Of a stretch of 42,861 nt of DNA, positions 1-7,363 are shown in pieces (position 1 is the first letter of the stretch; every line of letters begins with the position of its first letter). The stretch lies in assembly GCA_905203045.1 (NCBI GenBank), contig CAJKUH010000019.1:1-42861 (forward strand). Direction: 5' to 3'. The notes beneath the pieces are model-generated. The model worked only from the letters and a program-made list of their open reading frames with translations, was not told the origin of the DNA and did not search any database. Made by a program: the position numbers and the translations under genes. The DNA is from an uncultured Eggerthella sp. GTDB taxonomy: Bacteria > Actinomycetota > Coriobacteriia > Coriobacteriales > Eggerthellaceae.

Positions 1-286
1 TCAGGCGCTCGGCGAAGGTGCACACGTCACGGTATTCGGGCGTGGCGCGGTAGTGCTCGATAACCTTGCACAGAATGCGGTGGCAGGTTTCTGCGATGGT
101 GCGCAGCGTTTCCCAGCTTTCGTCGTTGTACAGGCGGGGGATAAACGAAGAGGCGACCACTTTCTCGTGCACGATAGCAGTCGAGTTCTTCATGTATTCG
201 TAGGCGCTGCGACGGCCGGCGATGTCGCCACCGAGCTCTTCGGCGCAGGCAAAGTACTCTTCGGTCAGCTCTGCATTGCTTTTCAT
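1..286 (-). CDS. Truncated protein, possibly ATP-grasp/glutathionylspermidine synthase-like
   Basis: This is the N-terminal 95 codons of a minus-strand gene that runs off the left edge of the window. It starts at an ATG at 284-286 behind a GAAAGGAAG ribosome site. The peptide opens MKSNAELTEEYF and includes a segment reading YNDESWETLRTIAE followed by CHRILCKVIEHYRATPEYRD. That second stretch resembles, from memory, the region ahead of the ATP-grasp fold in glutathionylspermidine-synthase-like hypothetical proteins of anaerobic Firmicutes. This is a weak recognition, and no catalytic motif lies inside the window. The open frame with a good ribosome site supports a real gene; the family name is tentative. 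Confidence 0.55.
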   Translation of the reverse strand, partial: MKSNAELTEEYFACAEELGGDIAGRRSAYEYMKNSTAIVHEKVVASSFIPRLYNDESWETLRTIAETCHRILCKVIEHYRATPEYRDVCTFAERL

Positions 287-437
287 GGAGCTTCCTTTCG
301 CATAGGTTTCAGCGAAAGTGTACCTGTTAGCGGTGCGCGCTGTGTTTCCCTGCAGGAAAAATGCGGGAATGGCATCCCGAAAAAAGAAGCGCCCCCGGTG
401 TGTGGAGGGGCGCCAGAGGAAATGAATCGGAATGCCG

Positions 438-1040
438 CTATTGCTTGGCGCGATGGGCCAAGGCTCCGGGCAGGCCGTATACCACGTTGTCGGCGATGAG
501 CGAAACGGCCTCTTCGCTGGGGACGTCCGAATCGCTTTTCAGCCAATACAGGTAGGCGTTCAAGATGCCGCCCAGGTAGAATTCAACAAGCATACCCACA
601 TGCAGTTCGGCGGTTTGGGGTAGGGTGCCGGTTTGGCGGTGGATGTGCTCTTTGGCGATGGACGTCCAGCAGCGCAAGAACTTGTCGATGGGGATGTTGC
701 TGGCGGCGTTGCGCAGCTCGTCGCGCGTGAAGGGCAGCGACGCCTCGATGGCGGTAAGGAAGCGGCGAGTGCACAGGGAAGGATCGGCGAAGAAATCGCG
801 GAAATCCATCCCCTCAAGGCTCTTTTCCGTTTGCGTGCGTATCACGTCTTCTAACAAGCTGTCGATGGAAGCGTAATGGGTGTAGAACGTCTTACGGTCC
901 ACATCGGCGCGTTTTGCCAGGGCGGTGATGGTTATCTTGTCGTAGCTGGTTTCGGCAAGCAGGTCGGTAAACGCAGTTCGGATGGCGTTTCGGGTGCGCA
1001 ATACGCGCCTGTCTGTCTTCTTTACCTCCATGGCGGACAT
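438..1040 (-). CDS. TetR family transcriptional regulator
   Basis: Predicted DNA-binding repressor. The N-terminal helix-turn-helix is at about residues 36-58 (ITITALAKRADVDRKTFYTH), the usual TetR signature. The C-terminal ligand and dimer domain has no obvious sequence clue to its ligand. The start chosen is the ATG at 1040, preceded by GGGGG at suitable spacing, giving 200 residues. A TTG at 1094 would add 18 residues but has a weaker context, and an ATG at 1031 is also possible. The gene is divergent from the radical SAM gene, and the palindrome at 1139-1154 on that gene's -10 box is a natural candidate operator. TetR proteins often control a divergent neighbour, so the radical SAM gene is the likely target (inference). 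Confidence 0.9.
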   Translation of the reverse strand: MSAMEVKKTDRRVLRTRNAIRTAFTDLLAETSYDKITITALAKRADVDRKTFYTHYASIDSLLEDVIRTQTEKSLEGMDFRDFFADPSLCTRRFLTAIEASLPFTRDELRNAASNIPIDKFLRCWTSIAKEHIHRQTGTLPQTAELHVGMLVEFYLGGILNAYLYWLKSDSDVPSEEAVSLIADNVVYGLPGALAHRAKQ

Positions 1041-1112
1041 GGAAAGCCCCCAATCGTCGTGGAAACGGCGAGTTAAATAATGGTTAAGTAACAAAAAGCC
1101 TCTGTTTGGGCA

Positions 1113-1140
1113 TTGAGCCTGTCTTTGTGCTAAATATAAT
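1113..1140 (+). promoter_or_regulatory. Promoter of radical SAM gene
   Basis: A -35 box TTGAGC (1113-1118), a 16-base spacer and a perfect -10 box TATAAT (1135-1140) lie about 55 bases upstream of the radical SAM start codon. This is one of the best sigma-70 type promoters in the window. Confidence 0.65.
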
Positions 1141-1154
1141 CTACAGATGTAGAT
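1139..1154. promoter_or_regulatory. Putative TetR operator palindrome
   Basis: A perfect inverted repeat, ATCTACA-GA-TGTAGAT, overlaps the end of the -10 box and the likely transcription start of the radical SAM gene. It lies in the gap between the divergent TetR gene and its neighbour. Its position would block RNA polymerase, which fits repression by the adjacent TetR protein. Binding itself is inferred. Confidence 0.6.
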
Positions 1155-1193
1155 AAATCAACGGATGAAGACAAAGCTACATGAGGGGGAACC

Positions 1194-2636
1194 ATGAAAA
1201 CCACGGACCATATCAAAAAGGCCGCGTTCGACAAGGCAGTGGATTATTTCCTTGCCGACCCGGAGCACAACATCGTGAAAATCATGGATCTGCTTGATAA
1301 GGTGGCACCGGAAGATCTGTTCGCTTCCCAGCGCGCAGCATTTCGCGGGGCTATCGATACCCAGAGCAATTGGTACCGCCTTATCATGAAGATCATGAAC
1401 GAAACCAACCCGGAAGTTCGCGATGATCTGGTGAAAACGCTTATCGTTGACGGCAACCTCATGGCATGGCCCGTCCAGGAAGCCAACCGCGAGAAGTACC
1501 AGTGCAACATTCCTTGGGCCATCCTTCTCGATCCCACCAGTGCCTGCAACCTTCACTGCACGGGCTGCTGGGCCGCAGAATACGGCAACAGGCAGAACCT
1601 GAGCCTCGAGGAAATCGATTCCATCATCAACCAGGGCACCGAGCTGGGCACGCATGTGTACATTTACACCGGCGGCGAGCCCCTGGTACGCAAGAAGGAC
1701 CTTATCAAGCTGTGCGAAATGCATCCTGACTGCGTGTTCCTTTCCTTCACGAACGGCACGCTGATCGACGAGGCGTTCTGCCAGGAAATGATCCGCGTTA
1801 AGAACTTCGTGCCCGCCATCAGCGCAGAGGGCTTCGAAAAGGCAACCGATAGCCGCCGCGGCGAGGGCACGTACGCCAAGGTGCAAAACGCCATGCAGCT
1901 TCTGAAGAAGCACGGGCTTCCCTTCGGCGTTTCCTGCTGCTACACCTCGCAGAATGCCGAATCCATCGCTTCCGAGGAGTACTTCGACTACCTTATCGAC
2001 CAGGGCGCCCTGTTCGCTTGGATCTTCTCGTACATGCCGGTAGGCGTCGATTCTCCTGCCGAGCTCATGGCAAGCCCCGAGCAGCGTGAGCATCTGTATC
2101 GCTTCGTGCGCGAGATGCGCCAGACCAAGCCCCTGTTCACCCTCGACTTCCAAAACGACGGCGAGTTCGTGGGCGGTTGCATCGCCGGCGGTCGCCGCTA
2201 CCTGCACATCAACGCGGCAGGCGATGTCGACCCGTGCGTGTTCGCGCATTACTCCAACGCCAACATCCGCGAGGTATCGCTTCTTGAGGCGCTTCAGTCG
2301 CCCATTTTCATGGAGTACTACCGCGAGCAGCCCTTCAGCGACAACCTGCTGCGTCCGTGCCCCATCCTTGAGAACAGCGGCATGCTTACCGACATGGTGA
2401 AGCGCGCCGGCGCCCATTCGTCCGACTTGCAGGAAAAGGAAACGCCCGAAGAGCTGTGCGCGAAGACCAAGGCGGCAGCCGATGCCTGGAAACCTGTTTC
2501 CGAGCGCATTTGGAACGACCCGAACGACCCGATGTTCGAGAAGCGCCACGATCCCAGCCAGGGCATGGCGGCAACCGACATGACGAAGTTCGAGCGTCTG
2601 GGCCGCGTTCGCCATCCCATGCCGCAAGACGAATAG
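1194..2636 (+). CDS. Radical SAM protein with SPASM-like C-terminus
   Basis: A 480-residue radical SAM enzyme. The cluster-binding motif CNLHCTGCW gives Cys118, Cys122 and Cys125, ligands of the [4Fe-4S] cluster that cleaves S-adenosylmethionine. It is followed by the YTGGEPLV motif typical of the SAM-binding strand. An N-terminal helical region of about 100 residues precedes the barrel. The C-terminal third holds further cysteines (GGCIAGGRRYLHI, DPCVFAHYSN, LRPCPILEN), like the auxiliary-cluster region of SPASM proteins. The ATG at 1194 follows a GAGGGGGA ribosome site. The gene stands alone, apparently controlled by the divergent TetR protein. No peptide substrate gene is adjacent, so the reaction is unknown. 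Confidence 0.85.
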   Translation: MKTTDHIKKAAFDKAVDYFLADPEHNIVKIMDLLDKVAPEDLFASQRAAFRGAIDTQSNWYRLIMKIMNETNPEVRDDLVKTLIVDGNLMAWPVQEANREKYQCNIPWAILLDPTSACNLHCTGCWAAEYGNRQNLSLEEIDSIINQGTELGTHVYIYTGGEPLVRKKDLIKLCEMHPDCVFLSFTNGTLIDEAFCQEMIRVKNFVPAISAEGFEKATDSRRGEGTYAKVQNAMQLLKKHGLPFGVSCCYTSQNAESIASEEYFDYLIDQGALFAWIFSYMPVGVDSPAELMASPEQREHLYRFVREMRQTKPLFTLDFQNDGEFVGGCIAGGRRYLHINAAGDVDPCVFAHYSNANIREVSLLEALQSPIFMEYYREQPFSDNLLRPCPILENSGMLTDMVKRAGAHSSDLQEKETPEELCAKTKAAADAWKPVSERIWNDPNDPMFEKRHDPSQGMAATDMTKFERLGRVRHPMPQDE

Positions 2637-2723
2637 CCCGTTCGCCCCGCAACCTGTCGGCGTTTTCTGTTGACGGTGTTGCGCATGCTGCGAGGACGGT
2701 ATAGTACTACCGAAAAAATGTTA

Positions 2724-2747
2724 CGGAGGGCGCCTGTTCGCCCTCCG
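2724..2747 (+). promoter_or_regulatory. Hairpin in metK leader
   Basis: A 9-base stem (CGGAGGGCG paired with CGCCCTCCG) with loop CCTGTT lies between a possible -10 (TATAGT, 2700-2705) and the metK ribosome site AAAGGAAA. There is no U-tract after it, so it is not a plain terminator. It does not look like a SAM riboswitch class I recognise. Confidence 0.4.
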
Positions 2748-2769
2748 CGTTCCTGAAAGGAAACGATAG

Positions 2770-4032
2770 ATGCAAGAAGAACAGCATTCGTATCTGTTTA
2801 CCAGCGAATCGGTAACCGAGGGCCATCCCGACAAGATCTGCGATCAGATTTCCGATGCTATCCTTGACGCCATCCTTGCCAAGGAAACCGAGCTTGCCGC
2901 CAAAGGCTACGTTGCCCCCGGCGGCGTTCCCGCCGATCCGAAAGAGGTTCGCTGCGCGGTGGAAACCATGGCAACCACCGGTCTTATCATGGTTACCGGC
3001 GAGGTACGCACCCAGGCATACGTCGATGTTCCGGGCATTGCCCGCGAAGTGCTGCGCGAAATCGGCTACGACCGCGCCAAGTACGGCTTCGATTGCGACA
3101 CGTGCGGCGTGCTGAATACCATCCACGAGCAGTCGCCTGACATTGCCCAGGGCGTTGACGAGTCGTGGGAAACGCAGAACGGCGAGGCAGTCGACCCGTA
3201 CGACCAGATCGGTGCCGGCGATCAGGGCATGATGTTCGGCTATGCTTGCAACGAAACGAAGACGCTCATGCCCCTGCCGCACTACCTTGCCAGCCGCCTG
3301 GCCGAGCGCTTGGCGCAGGTGCGCAAGGACGGCACCATGCCGAACTTGCGTCCCGATGGCAAAACACAGGTAAGCGTGCGCTACGTTGACGGCGTTCCCA
3401 CCCAGGTGGAAAAGGTGGTTGTTTCCACCCAGCATTCCGAGGAAACCGATCCTGCGAAGCTGCGCGAGGATTTGAAGCGCTACGTGATCGATCCGGTGTT
3501 CGAAGCCGAGGGCGTTACGGTTGCCGACGACCTTGAGCTGTACGTGAACCCCACTGGCCGCTTCGTAGTGGGCGGCCCCATGGGCGATGCCGGCCTTACC
3601 GGCCGCAAGATTATCGTCGATACGTACGGTGGCATGGGCCGTCACGGCGGCGGCGCTTTTTCGGGCAAGGATTGTACCAAGGTAGACCGCTCGGGTGCCT
3701 ACGCTGCCCGTTGGGTTGCCAAGAACGTGGTTGCTGCCGGCCTGGCCACGCGTTGCGAGGTCCAGATTGCCTACGCCATCGGCGTTGCCCGTCCCGTTTC
3801 GGTTATGGTCGATACCTTCGGCACCGGCGTTGTGCCCGATTCGACGATCGAAGCTGCGGTAAGCAAGGTGTTCGACCTGCGCCCCGGCGCCATTATCGAC
3901 GAGCTGGACCTGCGTCGTCCCATCTATCGCAAAACGGCGGCATATGGCCACTTCGGTCGTGAGCTGCCCGAGTTCACCTGGGAAAAGACCAACAAAGCCG
4001 AGGATCTGAAAGCTGCTTGCGGCATCGCATAG
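2770..4032 (+). CDS. metK: S-adenosylmethionine synthetase
   Basis: Makes S-adenosylmethionine from methionine and ATP, with release of phosphate and diphosphate, in the cytoplasm. At 420 residues it is slightly longer than the usual 380-400. The start SYLFTSESVTEGHPDKICDQ is the classic N-terminal motif with the ATP-binding His. GAGDQGMMFGY and GGGAFSGKDCTKVDRS are the two PROSITE-type signature regions. A short extra segment (KGYVAPGGVPADPKE) sits in the first domain. It stands alone between a leader hairpin and a strong terminator. Its product supplies the methyltransferases and the radical SAM enzyme encoded nearby, although it is a housekeeping gene for the whole cell. Confidence 0.97.
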   Translation: MQEEQHSYLFTSESVTEGHPDKICDQISDAILDAILAKETELAAKGYVAPGGVPADPKEVRCAVETMATTGLIMVTGEVRTQAYVDVPGIAREVLREIGYDRAKYGFDCDTCGVLNTIHEQSPDIAQGVDESWETQNGEAVDPYDQIGAGDQGMMFGYACNETKTLMPLPHYLASRLAERLAQVRKDGTMPNLRPDGKTQVSVRYVDGVPTQVEKVVVSTQHSEETDPAKLREDLKRYVIDPVFEAEGVTVADDLELYVNPTGRFVVGGPMGDAGLTGRKIIVDTYGGMGRHGGGAFSGKDCTKVDRSGAYAARWVAKNVVAAGLATRCEVQIAYAIGVARPVSVMVDTFGTGVVPDSTIEAAVSKVFDLRPGAIIDELDLRRPIYRKTAAYGHFGRELPEFTWEKTNKAEDLKAACGIA

Positions 4033-4060
4033 CTTTTCCGCAAAACAATCAAGCGCATGT

Positions 4061-4089
4061 AAGCCCCGCCTCTATGGTGGGGCTTTTTT
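4061..4089 (+). terminator. metK rho-independent terminator
   Basis: The stem AAGCCCCGCC / GGTGGGGCTT (10 pairs, one G-U) with loop TCTAT is followed by a T-run. It lies 29 bases after the metK stop. Confidence 0.85.
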
Positions 4090-4118
4090 GACAAAAAGGG
4101 GACTGTCCCCTTTTTGTC
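4090..4118. repeat. REP-like perfect palindrome
   Basis: GACAAAAAGGGGA-CTG-TCCCCTTTTTGTC has 13-base perfect arms and a 3-base loop, followed by a long T-run. It abuts the metK terminator and could serve as a second terminator. Its GGGGAC-TGTCCCC core resembles extragenic palindromes dispersed in many bacterial genomes. A related imperfect palindrome lies inside priA at 9266-9294. Confidence 0.55.
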
Positions 4119-4222
4119 ATTTTTTTTGCGCACTTGCCGGATAAGGGGTATGGCGCCTGGTGGGGTGCAGGTATAGGAAGGGCGAATAGCGGGCGTTCGT
4201 TTCTTCCAATACATTACTTTCT

Positions 4223-4269
4223 TTAATTCCCATTAATTCCCTTGATATTGCGGGATATTGCTCTATCCT
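4223..4269 (+). promoter_or_regulatory. cooS promoter with phased direct repeats
   Basis: TTAATTCCC occurs twice (4223-4231 and 4233-4241), offset by 10 bases, directly upstream of a -35-like TTGATA (4242-4247). A 16-base spacer leads to the -10-like TATCCT (4264-4269). GATATTGC also occurs twice, again offset by 10 bases (4244-4251 and 4254-4261). Repeats phased by one helical turn beside the -35 suggest an activator site. A short inverted repeat, CCTAGT-N6-ACTAGG (4286-4303), lies in the leader. Confidence 0.45.
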
Positions 4270-4319
4270 CAGTTAAACCCTGAAACCTAGTAGGAGAACT
4301 AGGAAAGAAGAGGATAGGA

Positions 4320-6389
4320 ATGACAGTGCAGGAAAGCAGTACCGCACAGCACCCCGCCCAGGATGCAAGCGGCATAAACGAAGAAGAACTGGCTCGTGCC
4401 ATAGCGCAGAGCAAGCACGAACACGAGCAGGGGCATCACCATCACGACCATGCCGATTTCCACGACTACACCCAGGCAGTGCGTGAGTACAAGAAAACCT
4501 TCGCCAACAAGCAGCAGGTCATTGAGCAGACCCCCGACCCGGCGGTGCGCGACATGCTGCTGCGTATGCAGGAGCTGGGTATCGACACCGTGTTCGACCG
4601 CTTCGATAGGCAGCAGCCCCAGTGCTCGTTCGGCATTGCCGGCATCTGCTGCAAGAACTGCTTCATGGGGCCTTGCAAGATAACGAAGAAGGCCCCGCGC
4701 GGCGTATGCGGTGCCGATGCCGACCTGATCGTTGCCCGTAACATGCTGCGCTCGCTCGCTTCAGGCGCTGCGGCGCATGGCGCACGCGGACGTGAAAGCA
4801 TGCTGGCGTTGAAGCGCGCCGGCGAAGGCTCCTTGAACCTGCCTATCGAAGGCGAGGCGAAAATACGCGCCGTGTGCCAGAAGTTCGGCATCGAAACCGA
4901 GGGCAAGACGCTCAACCGACTTGCGGTGGAAGTGGCCGACATCTTGCTGGAAGACCTTTCCCGCACGGTGCCCGACGAACATAAGACGGTGCACGCCTTC
5001 GCTCCCACCGAGCGCCTGAAAACTTGGGAGGAGCTGGGAATCCTTCCCATCAGCGTGTACCACGAGGTGTTCGAGAGCCTGCATAAAACCAGTGTGGGAA
5101 CCGATGGCGACTGGCGCCACGTTATGCAGCAGTTCCTGCGCACGGGCGTTGCCTTCGCGTGGACCAGCTGCCTGGGCTCTTCCATTGCGATGGACAGCCT
5201 GTTCGGCTTGCCGGAGCGTCGCAAGACGGTTATGAACCTCGGTGCGCTCAAGAAGGGCTGGGTGAACATCGCCGTGCACGGGCATTCGCCGCTCATGGTA
5301 AGCGAGATTGTGCGCGTGGGACGTTCTGCCGAATATCAGGCGAAGGCCCAGGCGGCAGGCGCCAAGGGTATCCAGTTCTACGGCATTTGCTGTTCGGGGC
5401 TTTCGGCGATGTACCGCTACGGCGGCGTTATCCCGCTTTCCAACGCCGTGGGTGCCGAACTTGTTTTGGGCACCGGAGCCTTGGACTTGTGGGTGGCTGA
5501 CGTGCAAGACGTGTTCCCCTCCATCATGGACGTGGCGCGCTGCTTCAAGACCACAGTGGTAACCACCAGCGATTCTGCGCGCTTGCCGGGTGCCGAGCAT
5601 TACGACTTCGACCATCACCACGCCAACCTCGGCCAAATCCACGAGCTTGCGGTGAAAATCGTGGAACGGGGCATTGAAAGCTTTGCCGCCCGCCGTGACG
5701 TGCCGGTGGTAATCCCTCAGTACGAAACCGAGGTTGAAGTGGGCTTTTCTGCTGAATTCGCCCAGGAAACCTACGGTTTCGACGGCATTGCCGAAGCGCT
5801 GCGCGATGGTCGCATTCGCGGAATCATAAACCTGGTTGGCTGCAACAACTCGCGCATTGTCTACGAGAAGGCAATCGTCGAAGTGGCCGACTACCTGATC
5901 AAGCATGACGTGCTCGTCATGACCAACGGCTGCGCTTCGTTCCCGCTTATGAAGTTGGGTTATTGCTCCACAAAGGCGTTGGACCAGGCAGGTCCTGGCC
6001 TTAAGAGCTTCTTAGGCGATGTGCCTCCCGTGTGGCAGATGGGCGAGTGCCTGGACAATGCCCGCGCTTCGGCGCTCTTCTGCGGGGTGGCGGGTGCATC
6101 GGGACACGCCATCAAAGATTTGCCCTTCGCCTTCGCAAGCCCCGAATGGTCGAACGAGAAGGGCCTGTGCGCTGCCTTGGCATTCCGCCTTCTGGGTATG
6201 AACTCGTATCACAGCGTCTATGCGCCCACTCAGGGCTCGGCCAAGGTAACCGAATTTATGGAGCATGGCACAAAGCCCCTGTTGGGATCGGAAATGATCG
6301 TTGACGTAGATCACAAGGCGCTGGCGGAGCGCATCGTTGCCGATATGGACGAGCGCCGCCGTGCGCTGGGATGGAAGGTGGACAGCTAA
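4320..6389 (+). CDS. cooS: Anaerobic Ni-Fe carbon monoxide dehydrogenase, catalytic subunit (variant C-cluster)
   Basis: A 689-residue CooS-type subunit; the family oxidises CO to CO2, or the reverse, at a Ni-Fe-S C-cluster. Cys102 and Cys110 fit the D-cluster. Cys111, Cys114, Cys119 and Cys130 fit the B-cluster. C-cluster ligands recognisable by pattern are His322 (VHGHSPL), Cys358 (GICCSG), Cys508 (LVGCNN), Cys538 (TNGCAS) and Cys577 (MGECLDN); Lys614 (EWSNEK) is also present. Where I expect the remaining C-cluster Cys (usual pattern VDxQC), this protein reads VADVQDVFPS, giving Asp397. The proton-path histidines after His153 are replaced by Arg156 and Glu159. Residues 33-48 are His-rich (EHEQGHHHHDHADFH), which may bind nickel. 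No cooF or cooC is adjacent. The stop overlaps the start of the binding-protein gene. Confidence 0.92.
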   Translation: MTVQESSTAQHPAQDASGINEEELARAIAQSKHEHEQGHHHHDHADFHDYTQAVREYKKTFANKQQVIEQTPDPAVRDMLLRMQELGIDTVFDRFDRQQPQCSFGIAGICCKNCFMGPCKITKKAPRGVCGADADLIVARNMLRSLASGAAAHGARGRESMLALKRAGEGSLNLPIEGEAKIRAVCQKFGIETEGKTLNRLAVEVADILLEDLSRTVPDEHKTVHAFAPTERLKTWEELGILPISVYHEVFESLHKTSVGTDGDWRHVMQQFLRTGVAFAWTSCLGSSIAMDSLFGLPERRKTVMNLGALKKGWVNIAVHGHSPLMVSEIVRVGRSAEYQAKAQAAGAKGIQFYGICCSGLSAMYRYGGVIPLSNAVGAELVLGTGALDLWVADVQDVFPSIMDVARCFKTTVVTTSDSARLPGAEHYDFDHHHANLGQIHELAVKIVERGIESFAARRDVPVVIPQYETEVEVGFSAEFAQETYGFDGIAEALRDGRIRGIINLVGCNNSRIVYEKAIVEVADYLIKHDVLVMTNGCASFPLMKLGYCSTKALDQAGPGLKSFLGDVPPVWQMGECLDNARASALFCGVAGASGHAIKDLPFAFASPEWSNEKGLCAALAFRLLGMNSYHSVYAPTQGSAKVTEFMEHGTKPLLGSEMIVDVDHKALAERIVADMDERRRALGWKVDS

Positions 6390-7345
6390 TGAAGCTTGCG
6401 AAGAGCACAGCACGTGCAATCGTGGCGCTGGTGGCAACGCTTGCGCTTGTTGCCACGGCAATCTACTACAAGGTCGACGACATGGGCATCGGTGCCTCGG
6501 AAGAGCAGACCACGCTCACCATCGCCTATCTGCCCATTACCCATGCCATCCCGCTGTTCAAGGCGGCCGAGCAGCTGGAGCAACAGAACAGCAACGTCCA
6601 CGTTGAGCTGGTGAAATACGGTGGCTGGGCCGAGCTTATGGATGCGCTTGACTCTGGGCGCGTCGATGGGGCTTCGGTGCTCATCGAAATGGCCATGGAG
6701 GCGAAGAGCCAGGGCATCCCACTGCAGCTTTCGGTTCTGGGACATCGCGATGGCAATGTGGTTATCGCGGGCAACAACATCCAGTCGCCCGAGCAGCTGA
6801 AAGGCAAGACCATCGCCATCCCCAACGAACAGTCGTCGCACAACATCCTGGTGCAACAGCTTCTTGCCAAATACGGGCTGAGCGCCAAGGATGTGACCTT
6901 GGTGGAAATGGCTCCCGCTGAAATGCCGGCGGGCTTGAAGTCGGGGCAGATCGATGGCTACTGCGTTGCCGAGCCGTTCGGCGCGAAGGCTGTGGAAACG
7001 GGCGTGGGCCATGTTCTGGCCACCTCCGACGAGCTGTGGGAAAACTCCATTTGCTGCGGCATCGTGTTCAACACCCAAGCCACTGCCGGAAAGCAGGAGG
7101 CGTTGGAAACGTTCAAGCAGGCATATCTTTCTGCCGGCGATTCGCTCACCAAAGACGAAGCAGTGCAGATTGCCGTGAACGATTTGGGACAGGACGAGGC
7201 CACCAGCGAGCAGTCGCTGCAGTGGATTTCCTTCAACGACCTGAACGTGACCGAAGAAGCCTACGAGAAGCTTCGCCAAGAAGTAATCCGCTATGGACTG
7301 AACGACAATCCGCCGACGTACCGCGATTTTGTGGCGCAAGGCTAG
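6389..7345 (+). CDS. ABC transporter substrate-binding protein, NMT1/TauA-like
   Basis: A 318-residue periplasmic-type binding protein of the nitrate/sulfonate/taurine/thiamine-precursor class. An N-terminal hydrophobic segment (about residues 9-27) has no lipobox Cys, so it is either a cleaved signal or a membrane anchor. TLTIAYLPITHAIPLF begins the first lobe. Later landmarks are GRVDGASVLIEMA, KGKTIAIPNEQSSHNIL and a DGYCVAEPFGAKA segment, all typical of this family. The start ATG overlaps the cooS stop as TAATG (6387-6391), so translation is coupled. An upstream in-frame start at 6371 lies inside cooS and is less likely. The ligand cannot be told from sequence. Coupling to CooS suggests a compound linked to CO dehydrogenase function (inference). 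Confidence 0.88.
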   Translation: MKLAKSTARAIVALVATLALVATAIYYKVDDMGIGASEEQTTLTIAYLPITHAIPLFKAAEQLEQQNSNVHVELVKYGGWAELMDALDSGRVDGASVLIEMAMEAKSQGIPLQLSVLGHRDGNVVIAGNNIQSPEQLKGKTIAIPNEQSSHNILVQQLLAKYGLSAKDVTLVEMAPAEMPAGLKSGQIDGYCVAEPFGAKAVETGVGHVLATSDELWENSICCGIVFNTQATAGKQEALETFKQAYLSAGDSLTKDEAVQIAVNDLGQDEATSEQSLQWISFNDLNVTEEAYEKLRQEVIRYGLNDNPPTYRDFVAQG

Positions 7346-7363
7346 GAAAGGGGAGCGTTACCT

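Noticed and set aside
2637..2769. SAM riboswitch before metK
   Set aside because: Only one short hairpin is present; the multi-helix core of known SAM classes is absent.
4761..5906. Long minus-strand frame within cooS
   Set aside because: It is the antisense shadow of cooS in a GC-rich gene, with no ribosome site.
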